DNA from: Sinonovacula constricta
Lineage: Eukaryota; Mollusca; Bivalvia; Cardiida; Solecurtidae
Direction of reading: 5' to 3'
Assembly (NCBI GenBank): GCA_007844125.1
Contig: CM017555.1
Span: 23,062,529-23,126,528 of the forward strand
Length of the DNA stretch: 64,000 nucleotides
In this document: positions 13,701-26,100 of the stretch, piece by piece
Position numbering within the stretch: the first letter of the stretch is position 1
How the letters are laid out: each line of letters opens with the position of its first letter
Program-made: the position numbers and the translations under genes
The notes under the pieces: model-generated
The model's input: the letters and a program-made list of their open reading frames with translations, nothing else
What the model was told of the DNA's origin: nothing
Database searches by the model: none

Positions 13701-14195
13701 TTCTAAGTCCCGACCAAAACTGAGGTCTGACTAAATTAAACGAAAAACAAAAACATAATACAAAATCTGAAGAAAATGCATGTACCGCAACTTTTATAGC
13801 GGGGCCAAGTAGAGACTTGCAATTATAGGGCTATTTATATGACTGGTCGGTCCGTTATTAGGATAATACAATGTCAGTTTGGTGGGAAAGGTGTTCATGA
13901 ACGGTATGTTTTACACGGTAAAGGCACCACTAATCTACTTCAAATGGCCACCGTCTCCGGATTACTGGAATATTGCTGTTGGGGTGATACAACAACAAAT
14001 AAGAAATATACATATACCTCTAATATGATCCAGTTTTTCGCATTTTCCTTTTTCATCGTCATGGTAACACAATGTGAACAAACCTCCGTGCTGTGAAGGG
14101 TCAGAAAACCAAAAAGGCGTCGCCACGCCCACGATCATCGCCAGACTTCCGGTTATCTCGAATATAACTGACAGGATTAGCGAAATTTTCTCCAT
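7743..14195 (-). CDS. Claudin/PMP22-like four-span membrane protein, gene 1
   Basis: Spliced from three exons: 14195-14018 (178 nt), 13235-13074 (162 nt) and 7915-7743 (173 nt). They total 513 nt, or 170 residues plus stop. All junctions are GT-AG and both introns are phase 1, as in the two paralogues. Exon 1 is opened by its only ATG (AAGATGG context) and encodes span 1 and the first extracellular loop, with the family pattern W29, GGLFTLC (C43) and C52. Exon 2 encodes span 2 (WVRALILIPCILSVLNIF) and most of span 3. Exon 3 finishes span 3 (LLCQVGVIIFF; LLC-IGVI in the paralogues) and encodes span 4. The length is closer to PMP22/EMP proteins (~160) than to vertebrate claudins (~210-230). The inferred role is cell-contact or epithelial membrane organisation; the ligand is unknown. 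Intron 2 is filled by a 63-bp array derived from its own 3' junction. Confidence 0.75.
7893..12860. repeat. 63-bp minisatellite derived from a splice junction (~79 units)
   Basis: A direct array with a 63-bp period. Each unit, read on the minus strand, contains ttattatccattgcag followed by a 23-nt segment matching the first 23 nt of exon 3 (7915-7893), then about 24 nt of spacer. The unit at the low-coordinate end is the genuine intron 2/exon 3 boundary. Units are 61-63 bp, and some carry a 12-bp deletion (cgctcagtcctgc, near 9,718, 11,971, 12,337, 12,516 and 12,692). Five near-identical units at 8,261-8,570 suggest recent local amplification. A distinctive variant recurs about 1,133 bp apart (10,011 and 11,144), indicating higher-order repeats. 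Because 63 is a multiple of three, two minus-strand frames stay open for hundreds of codons; I do not read this as a protein. Confidence 0.95.
13245..13370. repeat. CAT/GAT microsatellite next to exon 2 acceptor
   Basis: Interrupted catcatcatc triplets lie in intron 1 of claudin-like gene 1, directly upstream (minus strand) of the exon 2 acceptor at 13,236. They displace much of the usual pyrimidine tract; only gacttattgcag remains. Confidence 0.8.
13839..14004 (+). mobile_element. SINE 3' fragment beside exon 1 donor
   Basis: Matches the 3' part of the SINE at 15,463-15,777: shared stretches include the caccgtctcc core, the ctggaata/ctgaaata block and the ggtgatac/gacgataa tail. It ends about 13 bp from the 5' splice site of exon 1 (donor at 14,017), inside intron 1. 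Confidence 0.65.
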
Positions 14196-15146
14196 CTTGG
14201 AATCGTGATTTTTATTTTTATTATAATTTCGTGATAGCAACGTCGTCAGATTACTTCTTTATTTATAGAAGCGCTTCTTTATTCATCAAATATTTAATAA
14301 TAAATTATTTTTTCTCAACGTCCACTGTTTATTGGTTTGTTTTCCGTCCTATTGTTAAGTTATGCTATACAATCAAGTCGTATACATTTGTAGAATAAAG
14401 CTGGCATTGCTTATCTTAAAACATGTAATTCATACATGTATCCACTCCCGTCGTTAAACTTATTCATAATTCCCGTATAATATGCAAGACATGCAATTGT
14501 TTTTTCTATTTACCGATGAATCAAGTCTCGTACAAATTTATTTTCTTGTAAAATGTGTTTGTCTAGTTATCGGAGTATGCGCTTAACAGGGGATGGTTAT
14601 TGCTTTCAGACGCGTGTGCTTTAATTGAAAAGTCACTGTCGTAAACATTTTATTTATAGCACGGCGTGCTGTTTGGGGGTTTCCCCACGAGTCACGTGAA
14701 ATGTCTGTCAGGTAAATATTTACTTTCTCGCCCGCTTTGCCTTTCATTCACACTAAGTTCACAAGTATAAGTACATTTAGATTAAGTTAGACCTACATTC
14801 ACGATGATCTTACACCAAGAAATCCAATAATCACTTGAGCGAAGAGTAGACACATCTAACCAACGTACACATCCAATACTGATGTAAACACCATATTATA
14901 ATGTCGCGAAATCGCGTTAAAATAACGAAACTATCTCCAGATCCACTTGATTATTAACTGATACAAACATTTATCTTATAAGAAGGCTTCCCTGCATTAC
15001 TTCTTTGTTAACCTTAACAACGCTGTGCATAGAACTTCATTTTGCCACTGTTGACGCATCAGCAAGAAAAGTGAGCATGTCAGATCGTCAACATAAACGT
15101 CTTTGTAGTAACCTCCCCTGTCCGTTCCCGCGTTACGCATGGTCTA
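14196..15146. other. Upstream region of claudin-like gene 1
   Basis: AT-rich DNA 5' of the minus-strand gene, with a CACGTG E-box at about 14,692. No TATA box stands at a convincing distance from the ATG at 14,195. The plus-strand open frame 15,005-15,262 runs into a poly-C tract and is not supported as a gene. Confidence 0.4.
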
Positions 15147-15856
15147 TGAGTCCGGCAGCTAGGTATGGTTACTTCCCCCCCCCCCCCCACCAAGACTTTT
15201 CCCATGGGTATCAAAATGTTCGTAAGGTTGTCAAAAATAAACTCATTCTATATGGAAACTAATGATTTTCATGGCAACCATTATGAAATTTTGATAGGAG
15301 GGTATGTTTTTATATTGAATGGCCATTAGGGTCATGTGTCAATTATGCAAATTGGCACTTATGAATATTTATACATTTTAATGAGAATCTAAAAATGGAC
15401 TTTATTTTTGAAAAGTTGGTTAGATTCTTTTTATTTAAAAATAATATTCTTATAGTATTCTTATAGACCTAGAAGCGCAATGGGTTAAGCGTCGGTTCCA
15501 GGTATGGGAGTCCCCAGGTTCGATCCCGGGCCACGACATACCAAAGTCGTTAAAAATGGTAGTGGTATAGCTCCCTTGCTAACGCTCAAGCAAATATAAT
15601 GGTAATTTCACCACTAGTTGGAAAGGCGTGTCAGGATAATGTGACTGGGTGTGGTATCATGCTAGGTGTTAACGGCATGCTATACACAGTGAAGGCAACA
15701 CTGTATCTGCTTCAAGTGGACACCGTCTCCAGAAAACTGAAATAATGTTGGTGGGACGATAAACCCAATAAACAAACGAACATTTTGGTACCCATAAAAA
15801 AGGTCGGGAGGGGGGGGGCGGTAACCATACCTAGCTGCCGGACTATATAGGTGACT
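15147..15856. repeat. Inverted repeat arms flanking a SINE
   Basis: The left arm (15,147-15,228) and right arm (15,776-15,856) are about 80-bp inverted copies. Both contain the agtccggcagctaggtatgg block, a poly-C or poly-G tract, and the ggta-caaaatgttcg block. They enclose about 550 bp holding a tRNA-derived SINE. The right arm's G tract is the left boundary of the large tandem duplication. Confidence 0.75.
15463..15777 (+). mobile_element. tRNA-derived SINE
   Basis: The head has an A-box-like tgggttaagcg at about 15,481 and a near-perfect B box ggttcgatccc at 15,517-15,527. The body carries the caccgtctcc block and ends in ataaacccaataaacaaacg. Fragments of the same family lie at 13,839-14,004 and 59,795-59,955. 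Confidence 0.75.
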
Positions 15857-18821
15857 CTATGAAGTCACACATCAGTTATATGTATTTTATGCTAGCGAAA
15901 TGTAGACTGGCGAAACTGTTTGCAAAACTTTACACACTTTGTTCATTTACACGAACATTATTTCTGATCCGGCCAAGAAATTGTTTTGTTTAACCTCAAA
16001 ACCTGGGGAAATGCATTGATTATTTACACTTTTCTGTGACTGTAATGTTCAAACCGACTCCACCGTTGTTGACAGCAATGTTCATTTACACAATTACTAT
16101 TTCTGAGATTGTCAATAGCCCGTTGTACTTGAAAATAAACTTAATAGCTGCGTTATTTCAGAGGAAGATGCATTGTTTATTAAAAGTATTTTCAAAAGCA
16201 ATATGTTATTGTGATCTTTCTAAAAGGGCATATTAGGGGAAATTGTATTTATTTGGAAAACCCATGTAACATAACATATGGCCCTAATCTAAACTAATGT
16301 GTTTTACATGCATTCTTATGTGCTATTTTGGTGAATATTTATTTAAGGACAGTCACTGAAATTGTATTACAGTTCTATTATTATAGATCTATTTTAATAT
16401 AATATTTACACTTCACTGCCGTCAGGGATAGAGCTTTATGCATAACCGGTATGATTTAATGCAAGTTCACTATACTATAGAACGTCAAACCCCGGGAAAC
16501 CTATGCTGGTGTTTGTAAAACAGCCTTGCTACGCCACAGTTCGGTCCAGGATCAAACTCGGGACCGTCTGTCTCGATGTGGGTGTTGAAGCACTACATGG
16601 AGTAGACAGAATATGGTATAAAAGTAAGACCATGAAATCGATTGTATTAATGGTTTATTACACATTCTTGTGCAAGTATATAACAATAATATTACATACA
16701 CAAAGAAGAGAAAACGAAAATAAACCTTAAGAACTTAAGAAGATGCATGAGGTTAAAAGTGACTGATGATAAAAATAATGAATAATGTCATGGAATGATA
16801 GGAAGTGTGTTTGAAACAAGCAATGAAACATTTTACTTTAATTTTAGATAAATCGAGAATTGTGTAAAACGTTTGTGATGCCAAAAAGTTAAAATGATAC
16901 AAATGATACAATGGATGCTGATAAAACGTTTGAAATAAGCAATACAACATAATAGCGACAAGGCTTTTTAAGATGAGTGATATGTTAGTATTTAATGACT
17001 TGTTTAATGACTTTCTTATTTTACATATTACTGACATTTTCCGTGGTTTAGTGACATTTAATTTGAATGACGATATTGTAAATGATATGGTGAATGTTTT
17101 CTTTGTAGCATTTCTACTGAAAGGCAAACAAATTACCAAATGGGCGAATTTCGCCTTGGAAAGCAGGTCTATTAAAAAAGCCAAATAAAAACTATTATTT
17201 TTACTATCACATGATTTGACGATTTTCTTGTTTGAAAACAGATCTATTTAAATGACCCCTCAAAAAGTATATTCGAACTTTGTACTTATCAAAACAAATA
17301 AAATACCACTTAGAGGTTGATAAAACATTTAGATTTTTTACAAAAGCTATATGTGGCCTTATTCTATAAAAATATCAAATTACATGAAATCGGGACTTTT
17401 AAGTATTATAAGGAATTTACTCATAAAAGTCTTACATAAATAGTTTAAGTGTTCCTTTCCATAAACATGGTAAGGCGAAGGCGGGGCGCGTTGCTTTGAC
17501 GACACATGCCATGTTAATAAGTTGTCAACTTAGAAATACATATGCGTGGCACTCGGTATAGTAACATACAAAAATGAACATCAATCAATAACATACCACA
17601 ATTAGGCTTTCCAAAGAGGGGTCAACCGCTACTATTTGACCAGTCTGCTTTACTATATTCTATTCTTTTGTTTTCGAAACTTGATCGCATAATATATAAT
17701 TTTTAATAAAACATAATATAACTTATTTAATAAAATATAACTTATTTAATAAAAATTAAGTAAGAGGAATAACTGTTTACAAAGTGGGCTACTAATATCT
17801 GCGATCAAAACAACTATAAACAAAAACTGAAAGTGCAACAAAAAGGCAATAATGTTCCGATGGCCTATGTTTCTATGAATGCATTTTATTAACGCCAAGA
17901 AACAGATATTACATCTTTATATGACACGAAATCATAAAATTACACTGAACATATGTTTTATATCAATATAATCAAATACATGTATACAATAAACAATATA
18001 ATCGAAGATGAGATTTTTACATCAGACAGATCTATACGAAGTTATTTAAATGCCATTTCAAACACAACCATACAAAGTTATTTAAATGGTTTATGTCATA
18101 TCAAACACAAACAAACAATTCATTTCGTAATTCGTTTTTATGTTTTAATAACTCGATCTCACTTTCAACTATATCAGGACTCGTAAGTCGATCAGACTCA
18201 ATGGGACCGCGCATTCACGTAGGTGTGAAAACCCAATTTAGATTACTGCTCGTCGTAATTGGTTTATTGAAAGAGGCGCAATGCGAGATGTGTGAAAAGC
18301 CCACTAAAGCAACGTCTTGCCGTATTCATATATAGTTTATTCAGAATAAAAGAGCATTGCACATGGAATACAATATCGCATAGATGAATAGCACTTTAAC
18401 AATTCACATTTGATATTTAAATTTGAGTTATTAAAAATAGTAAAAATATTTCAATAAAAATGTTTATCGAAATATGTGTATTTGATTTTATATAATACCA
18501 TGTCAAGCAACAATTATTCAAGGATAGCACAAAAAAGAGCGAACCCTTATTTCCATTGTGGTCCCAATAAGTGTGGTTAACATAGAGAGGTTACCTTAAG
18601 TTGAAAGAAATCCTAAAAAACTTTGAATTTAAGATACTTAAAAAATATCACAAGTTTGGAAGTTCAATGGTTATTAATTCTAATTGCTATCATACGTAAG
18701 AAGTAAAACTAAATAAAAATATCACAGGTTAAATATAATCACATATTAAAAAACAAAGAAAACTGGTACTTGAGATCATATTCAGTATGTAGTATAAAAT
18801 AATTACTAATCAATAGAATAG

Positions 18822-20235
18822 TTATATCACAGAAAGGTAATGCTGTTTAATACTGTTTTTAAAATGACTAAGGTTGGTAATAGCCCTTATGTCCGAAGGC
18901 AGCTGATTCCAGAGTTTACAGCCATTGTAAGAAAAAGACTTCAAGCCATGGGATTTGACCTTTGGAACAGAAAAACAACCACTTTTACTGAACCGGGTGT
19001 TGTGAGAGTGAACCCTGTCTTGTAACACAAAATGTTCCGACATGTAATCTGGGGCCAGCCCATGCTTGATTTTAAAAACATGACATAGTGTTATTTGGTC
19101 AACTCTCTTCTGCACGGGTAGCCAATTGAGATCTTTAAAATGATTCTTAGATATGTGTGATCTTTGTTCTAAGCTCAACACAAACCTTATCATTTTGTTT
19201 TGAGTGACTTGCAGCTTGTTTTTCAGCTTATTTGTAAGACAATGGAACCAAAAAGAGCAGGTATAGTCAAAAAGGCACTGAATGAGCGAGGATACTAAAA
19301 GTTTCTTGATATGTTCATTAAGAAAATTGCGCTTGCGGTATAGAAACTTGAGTCTTGAGTTGACCTTTTGAATAACGGAATTGACCATTTCATCACAAGA
19401 CAGGGAATTATCTAACAAGGCTCCAAGGTATTTGACTAAAGAGGTAGACTTAATGTCTGTACCATTACAAGATATATTAAGAGAACTGCCTTTCTTTAAG
19501 CGAATTTTGGAACCAAAAAGAATAGCCTCAGTTTTCCCAAGATGAAGTAATAGCTTATTGTCTACTAACCACTCACTGACAGACTGAAGTTCTTTAGACA
19601 ATTCCTGTTTTATCTGTAACCTATCTTTGCCAGTGACTATAATAGCAGAATCATCTGCATACAACAGGAGTTTGTTATTGACATCTGCTGACATGTCATT
19701 AACATATATTAAAAACAATAGGGAGGCCAAGGATTAAACCTTGCGGAACTCTACAGGTAACCTTGCTAAAAGAAGAATGAGTACTGGAAACATCAACCAG
19801 TTGTTGCCTATCACAGAGGTAAGATTTGAACCATAAAACAATATCATGACCAAGACCAATGGCTTCAAGCTTTGATATTAGAATAACATGATCAACAGTA
19901 TCAAAAGCTTTTTGTAAATATAAAAGAATCATGCCAACAAAGTTGCCACTGTCCATTTGAAATCTTATAAAATCAGATAAATGAATGACACAGGTGTCTG
20001 TGGAGAACCCCGTTCTAAAGCCAGATTGGAAATTGTACAAGAGGTTATGTTCCTTTAAATAAGATTCTACCTGGTTATATACAACCCGTTCAAAGATTTT
20101 AGAGAAAACAGCTAAAATAGAGACAGGGCGGTAATTTTCAACTTTGGTTTTGTCAGATTTCTTGAATAGGGGAACAACTCTAGCTGCCTTCAGTTCATCA
20201 GGTACAATCCCCTGGATCAAAGACAAGTTGATCAC
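18822..20235 (-). pseudogene. LINE reverse transcriptase, frameshifted
   Basis: Two overlapping minus-strand frames. The upstream frame (20,235-19,699) has NYRPVSIL, QSGFRTGFST and motif A as YLQKAFDTVDH, then VPQG. The downstream frame (19,730-18,822) has LLFLIYVND, the catalytic YADDSAII and the C-terminal tail. A frameshift separates motif B from motif C near 19,725. The first catalytic aspartate of motif A reads Tyr, so this copy could not support reverse transcription even without the frameshift. Confidence 0.85.
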
Positions 20236-21432
20236 ATGAGCAAGGGGATGTGCTGTGACATCTGCACTATCAACAATAAAACGAGCCGGGATACCATCTA
20301 AACCAGTGGCCTATTTGGAACTTAGAGAGCTTAAGTACTTTTGAACTTTTTTGTCAGAAACAAGAGAAAATGAAAAGTTATTTGGAATTACACCTTTTTG
20401 TGAATAAAAACTAGATTAAAAACTTGAAAGAAGGTTTAGGTAATTTGGAAACTAGATTTGCTGCAACAGTTGTATACAAACGGTTAAAACATTCAGCAAC
20501 TTTTTAAGTATCAAAGCAAAGTTCCTTGTCAATAGTGAGGCCAATACTCTGTTTACTAGATGAACCTGTGTCCTTTTTAGATGGTAGTCCCAATTGCTTC
20601 AACGTTGTCCATAAAGATTTAGAATCAGACTTTTGCTCTCTACATGTCTCAGTAAAATAACCTTCCTTAGCTTTCTGGATTGCATATTGTGTTTATTTCT
20701 GAGAGATTTAAATTTTTCATAGTTACAGTCAGACTTATCATGTTTGTAAGTAAAAAAGCGTTATTTCTTTCCTGAATACATTGTAAAACTTCAGAATTTA
20801 TCCATGGTTCAGAGCGTTGTTTGACTTTAATTTGTTTGACTGGTGCAATGCTATCTAGAACAGATAAAAATATTGTCTTAAAATTATGCCAAGCTTCATT
20901 TACATTATCACTTAAAAGAACACTATTCCAGTTAGTGGATAAGAGTGAAAGTTTTCATGGAACGAACAGTTGAAATATTATGCTTACCAATAAAATGTTT
21001 AGTGATTTTCCTTGTACAATAAGTCATAAAATGATCACTGAATGGGGTATGAATTACACCAGACTGTGAGACTTTGGGCACATCAGAGATTAAAACAAGA
21101 TCTATGACAGTGATGATGTTTTACAAATGCGAGTAAAATCAGTAATAATCTGCTTAAAATCAAACATGTTCATAAAATGTTTTAAAGAACTATGATAAGA
21201 GTTTGTAGTAGAAACATCACTGTTGAAATCACCCATGATAAAAGTTTTATATTAACTGAAATGTGTACTGTTCGTGCAGAGTTCTTCTAAAATAGTGTAA
21301 AAGTCATTTTGCTTGGGCGGTCTATAAATAGCAGCATGAAGAATTGGCTTTGTCTTGGTGAGTAAAAGTTCAATCCATAATGATTCTAGGTCCTGGTATT
21401 GAAGGTCTTCACGAGTGTTAAAAGCTTTATCA

Positions 21433-21993
21433 CTACGTATGTATAGACAAACACCACCGCAGCCGATTCCTGTCCCTGCGATGAATACTGTAGTTTAGGA
21501 TTGATAGTTCTGAATCAAACACACTGTCGTCCAACCAGGTTTCAGATATGGAAATGCAGGCAGCGTTAGTTTCCCGTGCTATCAGGCGTAGCTCATCCAA
21601 CTTGGGAAGAAGACTACGTATATTGATATGAATAAAATGAAGACCTCTTTTCTTGAAGACATTGAACTTGTTATGTGGATCAATACTGGAAGAACATTCT
21701 GGCCCTGGACACGGATGGATGTCACCACAAAGGAGTAATACTGTAGAAAGCCAGTAAGAATATGAACAATTGAGTGAAAATGTTTTCTTTCTAGACGTTG
21801 AGGATGAAAAATAACTGGAACAGTAATGTTCATAGAACAATAGGTGTCCGTATGAGATTGAGTTTACCAATTGTCCGAATGTTTGTGCATCCGGATAAGC
21901 ATACACTTGGTGGCTGGCATTGTTACGGGTGTTCAGCACGTTTACAAGTACAATAATGGTGCTCAATAAAGATAAAAATTTGGATGCATCCAT
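21433..21993 (-). pseudogene. LINE 5' coding part: leader, 2A-like motif and endonuclease start
   Basis: A 186-codon open frame starting at a true ATG. It has a hydrophobic N-terminal stretch (residues ~6-20) and the motif GDIHPCPGP at residues 90-98. The endonuclease N-terminus follows, with HINIRSL and ISETWLD (the catalytic Glu). The frame is lost near 21,480. The rest of the endonuclease (LYIRSD, AIYRPP, GDFN and a DH-containing end) continues in other minus-strand frames down to about 20,950. Confidence 0.8.
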
Positions 21994-22545
21994 AGTTTAC
22001 CCATATAAGATTCGTTTGGCTTCACAGATGGGGAAAAATAAAAGAAATAATGAAGACGGAAGTAAACAAAACTTCTCTAGGTTACACCACACAGATGGCT
22101 GCTCCGAGAATTAATTTTGACTTGACTTGACTTGACATAATATCAGAGTAACCGTTAATAAACGAACGATGCGCTTTGTATCCGCTTCCTTGAGTGATAA
22201 GTGTCGACTTGGAGTTACATTTATAAACCCCAGCGATCAGTTGTGTAGTCATTCATTTAGCATGCATAACCAACTCGATTAAACTCCATTAAAGACTACA
22301 TTGCCAAATGTGTGGACAGATAAACTAAACAACTTACATTTCACATGGTTTCATGGCTGTGCTTTTTACTAGTCACCTTAAACATGTTTCCAAAGTGCTT
22401 TGTTTGGATGTATATGCATGTGTAAAGATGTTAATATTTTTCATGGTTGTCACTGTTTCAGTGTTATTTTATTAACATTTTAAGACCAATATGCTAATAA
22501 GTACTGATATATAAGTTAATGTTTTCATAATAAAATAATGTATGT

Positions 22546-22577
22546 TATATATATATATATATATATAATATATATAA
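22546..22577. repeat. (AT)n microsatellite
   Basis: An AT dinucleotide run in copy 1. Copy 2 has only a short tatatata followed by different sequence at about 35,056. Confidence 0.8.
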
Positions 22578-23107
22578 GTCTCTAGAATATTCTCTTTAGA
22601 TAATGTATTCATTTACTATGATATCAAAATTATGTTAGTAGAGGCCTACATTGTAGAAAGAGTGTACATTCTTATAATACAGCTTACGGACAGATCAATC
22701 GAACATATAGTTGTATCCTATTACTTAAGAGTATTTTGAGGACGTCTATGTATAAATACATGTAGTTATCCTTGAATCAACCTGCTTCCTGTTTTTCGTC
22801 AAATCTCAGTTGACAGTACGATCAAAATATAAACGAGGGGTAACTCTAAGGTTCAGTACCGTCACACAGCAAATCAACTAGCGCCCAGACGTCGGCTATA
22901 GATATATACATTTTGTATATTTTGTGTACATAACTGAATAATCTAGACGAGCAAAACCAAGTGAGGGGTGATACAAGTGTTTGTCACTATTTGTATGATT
23001 TGGTGCCAAGACGTCTTCTATATTTCCATCACGATAGAGTAAATATAGCCATAAATAATTAAAGTGTGGGTTGTATCACATGATCATGACGATTTACAAA
23101 ATTACTG

Positions 23108-26100
23108 CTAGCTGGATTCATACGCTCCAAGGCGTCTGCTTCGGTGGATCTCGATGGTTAGCGGAAAGAGAAGAAGAGTGAGGGCTGATCCAAAAGCTGT
23201 GGTGAGGCTAAAGGACAAACCTAGCTTGTAGCCGTTTATTTTGGTGCGTTTCACGGAATACAGAATAACTCCGATAATGCATAGGAGAACTGAAAATATA
23301 AGCATACATTAAAATATAAATGTGAAATAAATATCAATTTTTTTGAAAACATATTTTAAAAACTAAAATAGCAAAGTGAACAAAATAATCAACCATCATC
23401 TATCATATTTCATATGAAATCATATGTAAATATACCATGTTTGCTTACATAAACTAGGATCTCTGCAAGGTACACGAATTTCTGATATAGAAATCATGCT
23501 TTGATGCAGAAAATTCTCTGTTGATAATTATCCAAGATTATTTCGAAATTATCGAACGCATGTTTCCACTTTCATGGAGTGGTACGAAACAAGCGGGTAC
23601 GAAATTGCAATTCATTTAACATATGCTACTGGGTCAAAATTATTGGCCCCATCTAAAATTTTGGCTGCATAAGCTTTTATCGGTTAAAATGTTCCTTCAT
23701 TTTTGTGAAATGCATGAATATTTCCGCAATGACAATATGTTATACTATAAATCGACAACTAGGTCAGACACTTTTGACCATTCCCTCTTTTTGTAAACAT
23801 TAGCAATCACTAGTGACCAATTCAATGCTCTCCTTTTTTGTATTAAAAGATTTCTCAACATACTACACATACGAAGGCTATGGATTAAACTGAATATTTT
23901 AATTTCCAGCCTGCTTCAGAATCGTCAAAATGGCTACCTATTTTCCCCGCTCTTTCTGTATTGTTTACAGTCAGCCTCAATATTTCCCGTGAAATTTTTA
24001 TAAGCGGACTCCATTATTATTTGTGCCTGAACCTGTGTTCTCACCCTTTCATTTTTTGACGAATGTCAACAGGCACATTGCCTAACTTTAACAATAATTA
24101 TACATCCCTACAGGTTTTGAAATAATGTGAATTTTCCCATAAGTTTCATTTGTACATCATTTGCAATTACTGCAACAATTACCGAAAAGTTTATGAATAG
24201 AAAGAAGCAACAATAATAAATTATTGTGAATGTAGAATACCACAAAACGGAGACTTAAATAATGATTATAATCCTAATAAAGACTTTTTTCTGTTTATTA
24301 CTGGAATGAAATTGTAAGAAAATAGGGCCTTTACCAGCTTGTTAAAGTACCAGCGAGAGTAACTAAGAAAAGTGGTATTATAAATAATCACTTACATTCA
24401 AATATGCCGGACCGAATATCAGAGGTAGTCATTTCATTCTATGAGTCTAGGCGATTATTTAAAGCCTCTGATTTAGATAGTATAGGCGCAAATGTTCTCA
24501 AGTTATGCGTGGATCAAATTGTACTTCCACTTACATCGATAATAAATAACAGAATATCTAAAGGTATCTTTCAGGTACATTCAAACAAGGACATGTCTCT
24601 CAGTATATAAACATTCTAATAAACAAGATCTAACAATCATTGTCCGAATTCTATAATATAGACTACTTTTAAAAAAGAATCGACAAACACATAGCTATAT
24701 AGCTTTTAAATAACTTCGCACAATATCGCTAATATCATTAATAAATTTTAATCAGGATTTCGACCTAAATATTGATTTACCGAATCATGATTAGAAGATT
24801 AACGTAAATGCTGCAATTTCACTTGATGTACAAAACTCATTTGATTTAGTTGATCATAAAATTCTTGTCAACAAATTTAAGGTGTATTATTTCGCAGAGC
24901 AAACTGTCGAATTTTTCAAATCATACCTTTCAAACCAGTCTCAATTAGTTAAAACTGGACATCAACTCGAAACATCATTAATGATCTTGGGTTTGATGTA
25001 TAACCCTCTATGACTCAATATGCTGATGACTCAAATTATATGCCTGTGGGAAAACATTGACTGAGAATCAGCTGCAGCTTCAGACAGATGTAGACTTTAT
25101 TAGTTATTTGTGAAAACTAAACAACATGGCAATAAATCCGCATAAAACAACATGCATAACAATTGGGCCAATACATAAGATAAATTCTACAAATGTTCTA
25201 TCACTTTTTGTTAATAATGATAAAATAGAAAGCGTTAATTATCAAAAACATCCTGGAGTATATGTGTCGATTGTGGATTTAGTTGGGAGACACGAGTAGA
25301 TTACATATGTTAAAAGGTAAATACTTAAACTGCGTAGTTAAAACGTTTATCGTACTACTTTGAAGATAAAATGACATCTCTAATGTCATCTTATGAATAC
25401 TGTTGTCTTGTTTAGGGTATTACCAAACGTAGGCACATTAACATGATAACTAGACTACAAAAGCGAACTGCTAGAATAATATTAAAAACACCTAAGCAAA
25501 CTACGTCATTAGAACTATTTACTAATCCAAAAATGCAGCACTTTTGAAAATCATAGTAAATATCATGATGGAACTATGAATTAGAGATCTCTAAATAATA
25601 AGGTTCCAGATTACCTACAAGAACTTATCACGGTTTGCACAAACACAACATATAATTTGCACTTGGCTTCAAACAATAGCTTTTCTCACTTTTATGTAAA
25701 ACCACTTTTATAAAACCAAGATCTTTTGTTAAGTTTGCTAACTCAGTCTGGAATGGCATGCCTAATATCATTCGGTCTGCATGCTCAATATATATCATCA
25801 AAAAACGTTATCAAAAAATATGTTATCATCACAGGAAATGTAATCTTAATGCGTATGCATGATATATGGATGTTGTTCATTTTGTTATAGAAGGCAACGT
25901 TGAACTAAAACTTTGCTATAAGTTGTTATGACTATATGTCTTCATGTGTTACCTTCTTGAAATAAAGCTTTTATTATTTATCATTATTAGTGCAGCTACG
26001 ACACCAATTAATATGCCTACGAACTACTTCTTGGTGCGGCGTTTTTCGGAACAGAAAGTAAACCTCATTCCTTCGCTCGACGCCATAAAAATCCTCGGTT

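Larger units (their letters stand above)
18331..22111 (-). mobile_element. CR1/L2-like non-LTR retrotransposon, nearly full length, disabled
   Basis: About 3.8 kb on the minus strand, absent from the matching site in copy 2 (cgtattcata followed directly by the aattttgacttgac block at about 34,611-34,640). It reads 5' to 3' as an N-terminal leader with a 2A-like motif, an APE-type endonuclease, a linker, reverse transcriptase and a C-terminal domain ending in LWNQLPSDIR. The 3' end has AATAAA within about 10 nt of the junction (near 18,335 on the minus strand) and no long poly(A), as usual for CR1/L2 elements. Frameshifts interrupt both the endonuclease and the reverse transcriptase. Confidence 0.9.

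Noticed and set aside
15481..15560. Functional tRNA gene
   Set aside because: A and B boxes are present, but no acceptor stem or anticodon arm pairs. The body continues into a repeat seen elsewhere, so it is a SINE.
16753..17184. 143-codon minus-strand frame
   Set aside because: It spans a block found only in copy 1. The copy 2 frame (33,342-33,800) diverges after the shared part, and no domain is visible.
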